Origin: Piper betle
Taxonomy: Eukaryota; Streptophyta; Magnoliopsida; Piperales; Piperaceae
Assembly (NCBI GenBank): GCA_033002965.1
Contig: JAURVB010014899.1
Span: 62,001-126,000 of the forward strand
Reading direction: 5' to 3'
Length of the DNA: 64,000 bases
A model generated the notes under the pieces. That model was not told the origin of the DNA and ran no database searches. It was given only the letters and a program-made list of their open reading frames with translations. This document shows positions 1-12,020 of the stretch, piece after piece (position 1 is the first letter of the stretch; every line of letters begins with the position of its first letter). The translations under genes were made by a program, and so were the position numbers.

Positions 1-59
1 TCAATGTAGTGTATAAAAAATTAGTTTATAGTTCTCAGAGTGTAGATGGTAAATAACAT

Positions 60-720
60 TTTCGTCCGGTAGATCATGCCAATCAGCACCTGGTCATTTT
101 GGGACATTTTGGCATCTGATTAAGTTAAGCTCGTTCATTTCTTTTGAGATGGGATCAGTTAAAGTAATCATGCTCCCTCGAATCTGTTTCTGGAACCAGG
201 ACACTGCATTTTGCCCGTACCGTCAGAAAAATGTTCAAAAACAATTATGAAGAACGTGGGAGTTGACGCCGAATTAATGAGATATGAACTAAATCTAATT
301 AGCCTTGGTTCTATTAGTTAATGTATAAAACTTATTGCCGGGTTTTCGATCACTGATATCGGACCCTGAAGAATTGTCAAAAATAATGAAGTTCTGTCAT
401 CAAAATTGCACAAAACGAATGTTACATTAAGCAATGGGGAGTCATGTTAGCTCTGATTTCTATTAGCAAAGCAAAACATCCTATATTACACAGGGTCAGA
501 GGAACTCACGTCTATGTTCAAATTAGATGCTCCATTTTTTACGGGTGGGAGATCTAGAACGGAAAGAGGTACCATTGACAATAGTTTTGACGGTCGCATC
601 CTGTAGATTTCCTGCTAGCGAAATCCTTAATCCAGGACTAGAAAACGCGTACATGGGTTCTGGCCAATCAGGTAATCTATCTCTAGGCACAGCTGTTGGG
701 TTTGTCCCACATCAGTCGTA
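60..720 (-). pseudogene. MET1: Duplicated 3' fragment of MET1-type DNA (cytosine-5) methyltransferase (copy A)
   Basis: Read on the minus strand, about 720 to 500 encodes pieces such as [10 protein letters not shown] and GTSFRS followed by RDLPPVKNGA. After an intron-like gap, 250 to 60 encodes [12 protein letters not shown] and PGADWHDLPDEN. These match the C-terminal catalytic region of plant maintenance methyltransferase MET1. The copy is dead: the stretch corresponding to ITVRDTI is missing between GTSFRS and RDLPPV, and in-frame stops occur (for example after NVPK). It is a second, diverged copy of sequence also present at 838-1320, so the two arose by local duplication of the gene's 3' part. 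The upstream N-terminal and BAH regions are absent. Family assignment is from remembered motif order, not a database search. Confidence 0.75.
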
Positions 721-837
721 GAAGTTGTTGGTGACTTGTATATAGGCTAATGGGAAAGCCTTATTCCTTGAGCTAGCTTTTAGATTAAGAGAGGCCCGTG
801 ACACCTATTGCGAGTTTCCTTTGGTAGTTTAAAATCC

Positions 838-2045
838 CTATTGGGGGCTCAAAGGGTCCAACAGTGGTTTCGGAGCTAGGGTACGGGCCCATAAGGGCCC
901 AACATTCAGAGTGTAGACTTGGGCTCGAAGGATCAACATGGTTTCGATCACGGGTAGATCATGCCAATCAACACCTGGTCGTTTTGGGACTTTTTGGCAT
1001 CTGATTAAGTCAAGCTCGTTCATTTCTTTTGAGACTTGGATCAGATTAAAGGTAATCTTGCTCCCTTGAATCTGTTTCTAGAACCAGGACACTGCATTCA
1101 TGACACCGTACTGTCAGAAAATGCTCCATTTTTTACGGGTGGGAGATCTCGAATTGTGTCTCTCACAGTAATAGAACGGAAAGAGGTACCATTGACAATA
1201 GTTTTGCGGTGGCATACTATAGATTTCCTGCTAGCGAATCCTTAATCCAGGACTAGATAACGCATACAAGGGTTCTGGCCAATCAGGTAATCTATCTCTA
1301 GACGCAGCAGCCCATATGAAAGCTCGCTTGCGAGATGGAGAAACACCATAAGCTCCAGCTTCTAAGATACCAAACCTCACCTACAATAGTATGAAAAAAC
1401 AAAATTTAGAAACAAAACAAATATCTGAAAAAAAAAGTCCGCACACATCCAACAATCTATGAGCTTCGAGAATGTTAAGGAACCTGATAGCCCATTTCTA
1501 GCAATGAGGCAACAGGAAAATTTCTAACATTCTCCAACAGAAAATATCTTGGCCTAAAGTAATCAGCAAAAGATAAAAATGAAAGAATCATTTCACACTG
1601 AACTTTGCTCCATGTACTTTGATTGAACCTATTCATGCCAGAAAAGCCCTACCCAAAATTATTTAGAGCTTCAGAGAAGGCATATTAACAAGACCAAGAG
1701 AAAGAAATGTACTGAAGCAAAAGTATATACCTGGCATGGTGGACCACCATTGATAACATCAACTTGTCCTGGAACGGGCAAATTCACAATCTTCTCTTTA
1801 CTGAATTCTGCTGATTATTCTGCAGCTTCAAAAGTTGCCACACAATCGTCAAAATCCCCATATTTCTCCATAATAGCCCTAGATTTTTTGCAAGTATAAG
1901 TAGCAACAAAATGTAGCGACACAAGGCAGTAACTGCATCGTGAATTACCTCAAAATGACATTGCAGTTATCTGCAAAGACTAATGAACGAGGATGGTTGC
2001 AGCCAAATGCTTCTGCTAATTCAAGGCCCATTAGACGTTGCAGCT
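838..2045 (-). pseudogene. MET1: MET1-type DNA methyltransferase catalytic-domain pseudogene (copy B)
   Basis: Minus-strand exon remnants appear in gene order. At 2040-1935 is AEAFGCNHPRSLVFADNCNV. At about 1885-1735 is RAIMEKYGDFDDCVATFEAA, then PGQVDVINGGPPCQ (motif IV, catalytic Cys) at a GT donor. At about 1660-1488 is [20 protein letters not shown], then FLLENVRNF (motif VI). At 1375-1310 is [14 protein letters not shown] with [10 protein letters not shown]. At about 1200-960 are VRDTIRDLPPVKNGA and NELDLIRCQKVPKRPG. Breaks: an in-frame TAA at 1815-1817, loss of about 12 codons after ENVRNF, and several frame changes below 1250. In an intact plant gene this domain copies CG methylation after replication. 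This copy lacks the N-terminal regulatory half and cannot make a working enzyme. Confidence 0.85.
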
Positions 2046-2504
2046 ATATATATAGACGAGAAGCATAAGCAAAATAATTTGTTGGTGACAACTAACTGCT
2101 ACAGTAACCAGTACAGAGTCAGAAATTACATTTATTTAGTTCATCAATGGCCTCCTTAAAGATCTTTAGTACAAGTACAAGTTTGTTACAGAATTTACCC
2201 TATATATACACATTTTCAAGGACTTCACTTTATAACCAATTAAGAAAGTTTTGTTAGCTTTAATTTTGGAAGAAAATGCTACAAGGACCAAGAGGAGGGT
2301 ACAAATATATGTATATATAATATAATCTACAGCTAGCATGTTAATTAAATACTTAAACTGTACCTATGCAATTTATGAGGAGGACACATAGTTTAGCCAC
2401 TCATAATCCATTTGTTATCACAAAAAAATAATCGTGGCAAGCAGTGGTATTCATAGGATATCAAGCATCATATTATGTGCGGTTTTGCTTGCATGCAGCT
2501 ACTA

Positions 2505-2805
2505 TGGAAATTTCGACTGTGAACATGTGAGGGATGAATTGAAGCTATGATATAACTACATGCACTACGGAGGACATCCTTCTGGAAAGTGTGAAGAGCT
2601 TAAAGAGGAAGTGAAGCATTTCGACCATAAGTATAAAGATTATGACTACGTCTTTTGCTGTGTGAAAAAATCTATGAATCCATCCATTATCCCTACCCTG
2701 TGCCTAACCCGCCTCAGGCGAAAAAATTGGAGGATCTTCTGAAGAAATGTCCAATATCACCTTCTTACAAGATCCCCAGCCAGCGCTATCCAAAGTGCTA
2801 CTCGT
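2505..2805 (+). pseudogene. Decayed small cysteine/tyrosine-rich coding fragment, unrecognised
   Basis: An open stretch reads SYYGNFDCEHVRDELKL, a stop, then YNYMHYGGHPSGKCEELKEE and YDYVFCCVKK. A one-base frame change near 2675 then leads into YESIHYPYPVPNPPQAKKLE and a tail ending RYPKCYS with a TAA near 2805. The two parts together look like a small protein with paired cysteines and a proline-rich tail, broken by one stop and one frameshift. I do not recognise the family. It could also be chance coding; the frame-to-frame compositional continuity is the only support. Confidence 0.3.
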
Positions 2806-3244
2806 AATACTCTTATCTTTAATCTTTCTCCTGTTTTTATTTTTATCACTCGTATAATATTTTGTATGCCCATGCATTATTTCACATCATTATCTTGTAT
2901 TCTTGGATAATATATATATTATGTTTATGTTAGGAAAAAAACATCAACCCCTCGCATGATAAACCATACATATAATTTCACTCTTTCCTCAGCCTGCATT
3001 ACTATACCGTTCCAGAAACATGTATATAATACCAAGTGTGATTTTTAATTTGCTTTGCAGTGAACACTAATACAGTATTCATATCTCACATTCTGTCATC
3101 GTTTCTTAGCGTTCGATCATGTCACGTCATCATATCTTATCATCATCTCATAACATTAAATCATATCATACTATGTCTTAGCATTCCACTTCATTCACAA
3201 TATAATAACATAATACACAAAATTAAACATTCAAAAATCTAACA

Positions 3245-5813
3245 TGTGTGTGTGTACAAGACCTCATTGCTCCTCCGTCCAAGCTGGCTCATCCATCTCG
3301 TGCTTATCACCTACATATATATAAGAAAAACGTCAGTAACAAGCGTTACTGGTCCGGAAAATAAAATAACTATAACAAACTGGCTATGAGAGCAAACTCT
3401 CATATGAAAGAAAACCATATACTTCCTCAAGAACACTCTGAAGGGCACTACTGAGGAGCCACTGGGCTGCAGACCCGGTAGCATCCCGAACTTACTGCTT
3501 TGCTGCTGTACTGTGCTACTCTCAGCACTTCTTTTTCAGTACTTCTCATGAAACTTTATCCTAAGCCCTCTCCGAACCTCCATATCTCTCCTGGCCTTGA
3601 GCACGAAGGCCGAGTACTCTCAGGCAGTCGCCTTTAGTACCCTTTGAACCACAAGTCCGGACATGCGCTGTACTAAACAGTACCCGTAAACCTCCACGTT
3701 CTCCGGGTGTGAGGAACTCAAACGCGGAGTTGTCAGGATCCCTCGGGAATGGAACAGTCCGCTGGCACTAATCCAGAGCCCGCTTTGACTGTCACGGCAT
3801 CCTCTGCATGGTACGTGCAGTCGGTTTCTCCATCTCTCGTCTCACTGAAAACTCGATAAAACTATATATATAGGCCTGGGAAGGGATTCATATAATAGGC
3901 CCGAAGGCAACTTGTGGTGGATCTTGTTTTCGAAATCATCCTCGAGGGATCTCATCCTCGAGGGGTTATTAATCCGGAAAATATTCGGTTAAATGACCCG
4001 AGTTAAGTGGGATCCAATAAAACACCACTTAACCCGTCCTGCAAATAATAACATAAACATACAATAGAAAGCGTAAAACAAGACGAGTCCTAAACGGACC
4101 TGGTGGAAGCTCCAAGCGTGTCATCGCGCCTAGGCGGCGAGCTCCTACTCCGTACCTACACATCAAAACTAAATACTAACGCCCGCTAACTAAATGATGC
4201 ATCAAACTCAATAACATCACAATCACAATGCAAGCATCCATCAACATAACAATCAGAAAATCATAAAAATTAATTAATCCTAGCTCATCCTATTCATACT
4301 AATTTTATTATGTGTCTATAACTTATGCCGTGGTCACTTATCATGCTCTGACCTGATCTACTTCATTAGATCACTGAACCTTCATTCACACTTAATCTCA
4401 TCATGTAACTTATCATTTCATCCCTAATTAGTCATTAATCACATCACACACAATTATCATGCTCAACTCGATCTACCTCATTAAATCACTCCCTATTCAT
4501 TCTCAATTAATTGCATCATGCAATCATCACTACACTCATACTCATATGTTTATCATGACAATTATTTAATTCTAGCATGTTATACTAACAATCATAATCA
4601 ATTTTAAAGAAATCAATCGGAGGTAATTATACCTCACGTCGTCGGCAATCGGCGATGGTTAGGGTTCCGTCGCGCGCCTCGGAGCTCAAATTCGGCGCTC
4701 CTCGGCGTCCAAAGCTCGATCGGGCTCCACTGGGTGAGCCCCGCGGAAGATCCGGTGAATTCCGGCGAATTCCAGAAATTCCGATTTTTCGGCGGTTTTC
4801 CGGCAGCTACTGGCGGTTTTCCGGCGACTTCCGGTGGTTTTCCGGCAACCGTCGCCTACGGCGTCTACTAGTCGGAAAGGGGTCGTGTTGGGTACCCTCG
4901 GAACCGGCTCGGCGAGCCCGACTCATCTATGGCCTCAACATGGTCGACGGAGTTGGCGGCTCGCCGGAAAATGGTCAAAACAGTGGCCGGCCGTGGTGGT
5001 TGCTAGATCCGGCCGGCCACGGCGGCAACGGCCTCCGCTCCGGTCAGGAAACGTCACTAGGTGGTCGACGGTGCTGAGGCGACCACCTGATCGTGGTGGC
5101 GGTGCTCGCCGGCGGCGGAATCGGCGACGCGACCGAAATGTAGCCGCGGCGCTAGGTGGCCCGATTCCGACGTTGCGGCGGCCTGGCAGCGGCCGGGGCT
5201 GGTCGGGGTGGCACGGCGACGCCGTGGCGGAGCTGGGCGGCGACGATCGGCGGCCGGGCGGCGCCGACAGCGGCGGCGGCGACGCTGCACAGTGGCGGCG
5301 TCGGGGTTTGGGCGTGGGGAGAAAATGGCGTCGTGGAGAAGAAGGGTTGGGTGGCAAACTTGTAATTAAGACTTGACTCGTCTCCGGCTCGAGTCAAGTA
5401 TCATAACTAACTCGTATTAAATCCTAAAAAATTTCATAAAAATCGGGAAAAATCCCGTAAAATCAAACAACAGCAAAAAAAATTATAATGATATGCTCTA
5501 GAACTATCAACCCACCCAAACTGCCCGAACGCGTCCTAACGCGGTAAACGGCCTAAAACTAATTCTACGATCTACTATATAAAAAAATAAAAAAAATCAC
5601 TGGCATACTCTCATATATTCTGATAACTCATTCTGTTCTGCTGTGTTCCTGACGTTATCATCATATACTTGGGTACGCATGACCCTCATAGCTCATACAC
5701 GCGACCGACGTCGGCTCGGTACACGTGTCCTGAAACTGACTCAACTCGAAAAAATAACGGTCGACCCGACCGGTTCTAAATATAAAACCCTAACTCGAAT
5801 CGTGGGTTTTACA
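3245..5813 (-). mobile_element. LTR-like block with GC-rich core (possible solo LTR of a Ty3/gypsy-type element)
   Basis: No protein is recognisable. The right edge reads, on the minus strand, TGTAAAACCCACG, a typical LTR start, and this edge abruptly interrupts hAT sequence that continues from 5814. The left edge near 3245 is a TG/CA run; a 5-bp target duplication was not found (TAACA left, GTTCT right). Positions 4650-5370 are extremely GC-rich and carry overlapping ORFs on both strands that are composition artefacts. Just after them is a motif with the palindromic CTCGAG site (about 5371-5400) that recurs in other repeats of this window. A length near 2.5 kb would suit a large gypsy LTR, but this is inference. 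Confidence 0.4.
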
Positions 5814-6631
5814 GTTCTAGCTCGACTAGAGTTTAAATACACTTAAACTGTTTAATTTTAATGAGCTCGAGATCAAGTTGTTTAGGAGCTCGATACCAAC
5901 TCATTTGGGAGCTTGAAACCAGTTCGCTTAGGAGCTGGAAACCAACTCGATCATAAGGTCGAAAGTAACTCGTTTAGGAAAAAAATATTTAGTCATAAAG
6001 ATTGAAATTCACAAAAATAGTCTATATAAACTATCTTAATGATAAAAAGTTTTTTCAAGTTTCCACCATATTTCATTTTTTTAGAAAATACCTAAGACAC
6101 CATTCAATAGTATATGTATCCAAAAAAATAAATCTTAGAATTATAAACCCAAAATTGGAAAAAAAACTATCAAAAGTTTATATTTTATAGCCCTCATCCA
6201 TATTTAGACAGCTTCTATCTAACCTTCATCCTAAAAAAATTAATAAATATCATTTATTGTGAGATATTAAATTAAATAAAAATAAATAAATTTTGTAAAA
6301 GTAATATATGTATTCTAATATCATCCCTAATGAATAAAATTTTTAACAACTACCAAAGACATAACAAGTTAACAACTATCAATAGTAGATATTAAAATTT
6401 TAGACATACCTTTTGTTTGAATGTGTGATGTAAAACAAACCAATAGAATTTGATATTAACGAACACTATTTCATTTTTAGAATTGAAAATTAAATATAAA
6501 ATTAGGATATAGTCATACTTCAACTTACTTCATAAATAGTATTATAACATCAAAATATAGAAATAATTTAAAAATACAATCATGACAATACAAATAAGAA
6601 AATGCAATATTCACTATTAAATAGCGAGCGT

Positions 6632-8480
6632 TTAGGAGTAAAATATATAATGTAAATCATTACCTGAGTCCTTGTTATCCTCATCTTCGCCCTCTTCACA
6701 ATACTGTGGGCGTAGCCAATCTTGAATACAAATTAAAGCTTTAATTATGTTTGGTTTCAAATTACTACGATAATCACTAATAACTCTCCCACTTATACTA
6801 AAAGTAGATTCCGACGTTACTGAAGAAAGTGGAATTGCTAAAATATTCTTTGCTATGGCCCCTAAGGTTTTATATTTCAATGAAGCAATATTTCAATAAT
6901 CCAAAACATCAAAATGAGCTCCATGATTAACTTTAATTCTTTGTTCTTCAAGATATACATCTAAGTTTGATTTATTCACATGGAACTGCTTACGAGAATC
7001 TATAAATCTTTCAAATTCTTCCTCATTAGTGAGCATTTTCTCACCACTTTTATTTTTAGAAAAGTAATCATGATGCAAACTATTTCTCCATTTGTTCTCA
7101 TAGAATTTGTATACCCCTTTTAAAACATCCTCAGCCTTTTTCATTTCAGCTCGAAAAATTAACTCAAAATGATAAATTTTGCGGAAAATAAATTCAACCC
7201 TTGCCAATTTATATCTTGGATCTAGCACACATGCAATGGCTAGAACTAAACTATTTTCTGCCCAATACTTGTCATATTTGTCTTTCATTCTATCAACCAT
7301 TTGATAAAGATATCTTTGCCCATGAACATGAAGGTAATCTAACTTCTCTTTCACTTTTTGAAGTACGGCAAAGAATAGATTTGTTGTTGGATACTTATTC
7401 ATGAAGAAAATATTAGTTGCTTGATAAAATACTTTAAATAAGTCTTCAATATCATCATACTTATTCTAATCCATATCAGATGGGCACCATTTAAAATTTT
7501 CATATATACCTTTTAGATGATTAAAAGCAAGTTTTACCTCTTTTGTAAATCTTAACATTAAGTAAGTAGAATTCCAACGAGTTTGCACATCCAAATTTAA
7601 CTTTTTTAATTGATATGACAGCATGTGCTAAAGAAGTGTCAAAATCTTTCATTCTAGATGTAGATCCCTTGATATATTTAATTGACTCACGAACATTTTC
7701 AATAACTCCTTTCACGTGTACCAAGCCAGCTTGAACAATTAAATCAAGAATATGAGCCAAACACTTAACATGGAAAATATTGCATCTAATGGTAAACTTC
7801 GCATTAGAAGGAAAACTATCTTTAAGAAGTGTTACCATGCTATCATTGGCAAATGCATTGTCCAATGTTAAGGTGAAAATTTTATCTTCAAGCCTCCAAA
7901 CCATCATTAACTCACTTACCAAATTCGTCATTGCGTAACCAATATGAGGAGGAGGAAATGACAAAAATTAAGAATCTTCTTGTGCAGCTTCCAATCTGCA
8001 TCCACATAATGCACTGTGAAACTCAAATATAACTTGGTTTGCCCAGATGTCCAAGTATTACATGTAAAATAAACACTCTATTTCTCTCAACATATTCTTC
8101 AAAACCTTTTCTTCTTTGTGATACAATTTGATGCAATCATTCCTTATAGTGTGTTGAGATATTTTCTAATGTCTTGTGTTAATAGTTGTACACAATATGT
8201 TAAAAAACTTGCTCTCTACTGATCATAAAGGTCTTTCATCCACAATGATCAAGATGCATAAAAGTTTTCTTACCCTTTCCTTATCATACTTATAAGTAAT
8301 CACACTTGCAAATTCTAAATCCTCATCTTCATTAGGCAATACTAGAACAATTGCAAGTTTTTGTTAACCTTTTGATTTCTTATTCTTTGGGCATGTTATC
8401 AAATGTCGATTTAATTGTGTAGTACAACCACTCGTAGACTTCAAGTACTTCTTTTGATAATGCTTACATTAATTATATTT
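6632..8480 (-). pseudogene. hAT transposase (Ac/RICESLEEPER-like), broken
   Basis: From upstream to downstream on the minus strand: a BED zinc-finger tail (TQLNRHLITCP, about 8395-8450); the conserved catalytic-domain entry TWTSGQTKLYLSFTVHYVDA followed by WKLHKKILNFC (about 8080-7960); a segment with KIFTLTLDNAFAND and CLAHILDLIVQAGL (7964-7521); a middle segment (7402-6893) with ACVLDPRYKL; and the C-terminal dimerisation domain with SSVTSESTFSISGRVISDYR (6880-6632). Each block is in a different frame from the next and stops lie between them, so at least four lesions separate them. In intact elements this enzyme cuts and pastes hAT DNA, leaving 8-bp duplications. Confidence 0.85.
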
Positions 8481-8599
8481 TTTGTCAATAATAACACTCG
8501 AAAATTCCTTCTACGCTTTCGATGTTCTTTTTCTCTTTTTTTATGTTGATTTTCTTTTTCTAGAGTTGATTCTTTATTCTTGTGATCTACTTGGGGAAC

Positions 8600-9320
8600 T
8601 TATGACATAATTTTTGTCGGTGTAACCATTAATAATCTGTATACTAAAAATATTTATTTATTTTATATAGGTCATACGAGGTATCATGACCAACATGTAT
8701 TTTATATTTAATTGTCAATGCCTTTGCTAACTAATAAATTCAAATGTCTCACAAAACTTTCTACTAATAACATTAGAAAAATATCTTTATAAAAAATATT
8801 TTATAAAAAATAATATTAAATTAACACTCAACAATAAATACATGATCAACTGACAACCCTTTAGCAAAAAAAGATAAAAAAACCTATTAATATTCATTTT
8901 ATTTTATTTATTACCTAAGTCTAATTTTTAACCCATATATTAAAAAATAATAAAAAATATTTCATCTTATAGGTTATAAAAAGACAATGATAGAAAATAA
9001 AATAAAATAATAGTATATTTTTAATTATCATATAATTTATTTTATACATTAATTTATTTTAATGAAATTAATATCCATTAATTTTATTTTGATGCAACAT
9101 TTATATATCATTAATTAGGTAATTGCAAGTTCCTATATTATCATTTAACTTTATTAATTTACCTGAGAGCCCTAGTATTGAAAAAATTTAAGCAATATTT
9201 TTTATAAGTGAATGAAGCTAGAATTTAGGGGTAAATGATGATTTTAATTATTTTAAATAGCTAAGCGATGTTTACTTTTTTATTATTGTATATAGTAAAA
9301 TAAAAACATGTGGGGGATCA
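8600..9320. other. AT-rich spacer inside the hAT element
   Basis: No ORF or structured RNA is recognisable. The composition is strongly A/T with short runs of TTTTAT and TAAAAAATA, and it lies between the transposase 5' end and the GC-rich array. Confidence 0.5.
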
Positions 9321-9344
9321 TCACCATACCTGAGGAACAAGGTA

Positions 9345-10260
9345 GATGGGAGGAAGAATACGCTTCGGAACGCCGAGAAAGTCAGGATGTGGTCTGAGCG
9401 GAGGAAGACGGCGATAGGTCGGAGATGATGGCTCTGGTTGGCCACAACGGCTGTGGCGATGGCAACGACCAGAAGAAGAAGCGGTCGGGAAGAAGATTAC
9501 ACTTCAAGAACGCCGAGAAACACAGCCTGCAAACCAGGCGGAGGACTTTGATGGATCAGAGAAAGTGGTTGGAGATGAAGGGTTCGGTCAGCGACAACGA
9601 TGGCAGCAACAACGACTGTGGCAGCGGCGGCAAGAAGAAAAAGGAGGTCGGGTTGGAAGATTTGCACTTTGGGAAGGCCGGGCAAGTTAGGTTGCTGTCC
9701 GGGCAGAGGAGGACAGGATGGGTCGGGAAGTTGGTCGAAGATGATGACTATGGTCGGCCACAAAAGTAACGGCAGTGGTAGTGATGGCGACCAGAAGAAG
9801 AGAAAGGTCAGGAGGAAGATTGCACTTTTGGAACATCGGGAAACTCAGGCTACGGTCCGGGCCAAGAGCTGCGATAGATTGGAGAAGGTGGTCGGAGATG
9901 AAGGATCTGGTCGGCCACAGCGGCGGCAGCTAGAAGAAGAAGGTGGCCGGTTGGAAGATTTGCACTTTGGGAAGGCTGGGGAAGTTAGGCCACTATCCAG
10001 GCTAAGGAGGACGGGATGGGTCAGGGAAGGTGGTCAAAGATGATGGCTACAGTCAATCGGCCACAGTGGCGGCAGCCAGAAGAAGAAGGCGGCTAGGAGG
10101 AAGATTGTATTTTGGGAACGCCAAAAAACTCAGGCTAAGGTCCGGGGGAGGATTGCGATGGATCGGGGAAGGTGCTCGAAGGTGATGGGTCTAGTCGGCC
10201 AGTGGTGGAGGCATGGCTATAAGAAGAGGCCGGGAGAGAAGACTAAGCGACGCTTTGGCG
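9345..10260. repeat. Degenerate GA/GC-rich tandem array, about 150-bp unit, six copies
   Basis: A motif close to GGAAGATTGCACTTTGGGAA recurs at about 9352, 9492, 9656, 9812, 9953 and 10098. Each copy is followed by segments related to GATGGATCGGGGAAGGTGGT and by GTCGGCCACA with CGGCGGCAGC. The spacing of 140-165 bp makes this a diverged minisatellite. Overlapping long ORFs on both strands result from the purine-rich composition. The array ends just before a GACTCG/CTCGAGTC motif at about 10310 shared with other elements here. Confidence 0.7.
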
Positions 10261-11030
10261 TTAGTTGGGGAGGAAATGAATGTAAGGGTAGTTTTATAAA
10301 TAAAATTTGACTCGCTCCCAACTCGAGTCAATAATAATAAAATAAATCCCAAAAATATTAAATAAAATATTAAAAATCTAATACTATTCTATACAATTAA
10401 ACTAAATCAATCCAATTTAAATTTCTTGATTTTTTTAAAATAATTTTTTGTCTTTGATTACTTTTTTTGTGTATATTTGTTAGGTATTATTTAGTGCTTT
10501 CCTTTTTTATATAAGTATTTTTCATATCATGTTTTCAGCAAAGATAAAAGGAATTTTTAATATAAGTGTGTATCCTCTATTAATATTTTTTCCTTTTTTA
10601 TAAAATTGTGTGATATTTTTTATAGATAATTATTAACTAGATAAGCCGATAACGCATGGAAGCACTTTTTGGAAACCGTAAAGGAAAGAAACGATTAGAA
10701 TTTGGAGGCAAGGAAGTATCCAAAGAAGTGTATTTTTATGCAAAATTATATCCCCCTGTTATATTTTTAACTGTATTTTGAGTATGTAAGTGATATTGTG
10801 TATAATATTATATTATATTATTGAGTTGAGTTCGAGTTGAATTTTAGTTATAATTGAGTCGAGTCGAGTTGAGTCGAGTTGAGTCGAATACTACTATGCT
10901 CAAACTCGACTCATAGGATTTGAGTTCTAGTCGAGTACAAGTCGAGCATTTAAATATCGAGTTTCGAGTCTTGTCGAGTCGAGCCAAACACCAAATGCTT
11001 ATGAGCTGGCTCGCTCAATTAACACCATTA

Positions 11031-12020
11031 TTTATAGCCTATGTAGGCCCTCTCTTACTCCAAAAATTAGTTGGATAAATCATGTTTTACTAAAGACTAT
11101 ATCTAACTCATTGACCTCCCTTAATCCTATAATTAATATAATTAATGTAGGTCTAACCCAACACACCAGGTATAAAAGATACAAGTTATAATTCTTTCTC
11201 TCAAGCCTTGTAAAATTTGATAGTAAGAAATTTTTTTATTTGAATGTCTTTAAATTTAATAAAAAAACTTTAATTTTAGTTGAAACAAATTCATGTAAAA
11301 ATTTTAAGCAGAAACATTTTATTGGGTAAAACATAAAAATTCAAAGAAATTTTCCGAAACATACGTGATAGAAAAATATTCCATTTCATTTTATTTTATT
11401 TTTTTATTATCCAAACATGTAAACTAATTTTTTTTCTACGTCATTTTATTTTATTTTATTTTTATCTTTTATGAAATTTTTTTCTATGTATATTACTCTT
11501 GTATAAACAAAACAAAACAGACCTTTAGTTAGTACCTTAAAAACTTTTTTGATTTGCCAATGCTCCGCCGGCGCTGAATGACAGACTATCGTGCAATTAT
11601 TTGACAGCGCTAAATGAAAACACTTATATTAGCCAAGTGATCTAAATACAGATCATAAGTTGACATCCTCTGTATTTGACATGAGAGAAAGGGAACCCAG
11701 TATACAGGCACATTAAACAGAGTTCGATAAAATCTAATAATCTGCAAAAGGAGTTGAAGGGGCAAGGATACAAAAAGTTTAAACGTCAAATTGTATCTTC
11801 TTAGAAAAACAAATAAAAAATTAAAGACACTTTTTAAGGTCAAGTTTTAACATTTCATCACACATCTCATAATTAGATGCTTCATTTTACAATAGCCAAC
11901 ATCCTAATATTTGAGATAGAAGGGCTTGTAATTTGCAACGAGTACATAACAGTCGACAAAGCTTTTAGATATTATAGTCGATACACATCATAAACTCTGC
12001 TCTACATTTTATCGACGCAG
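11031..12020. other. Intergenic DNA downstream of p23, no gene seen
   Basis: A/T-rich sequence with polyT runs near 11380-11470. The part from about 11600 to 12020 is more mixed in composition and probably includes the p23 3' untranslated region on the minus strand. No coding similarity was recognised. Confidence 0.5.

Larger units (their letters stand above)
5814..11030 (-). mobile_element. Truncated hAT transposon
   Basis: The right terminus, 10830-11030, read on the minus strand begins GGTGTTAATTGAGCGAGCC and continues with GAGTCGA-rich subterminal repeats. It is clearly homologous to the terminus of the complete small hAT element at 49693. The left part (5814-5970) matches subterminal sequence of that element's other end (shared ACTTAAACTGTTTAATTTT), but the outermost ~150 bp are missing, cut off at the LTR-like edge at 5813. 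The interior carries a broken hAT transposase (6632-8480, minus), AT-rich DNA (8600-9320) and a tandem array (9345-10260). A target duplication cannot be tested because one end is gone. Confidence 0.6.

Noticed and set aside
4655..5400. Several long overlapping ORFs on both strands
   Set aside because: The region is very GC-rich, all frames are open for composition reasons, and no domain or motif is visible.
3245..5813. Complete LTR retrotransposon
   Set aside because: No gag or pol motifs, no second LTR and no matching target duplication were found, so only an LTR-like block is claimed.
9425..10043. Basic, glycine-rich ORFs in three frames
   Set aside because: They follow the tandem repeat unit and have no recognisable domain.
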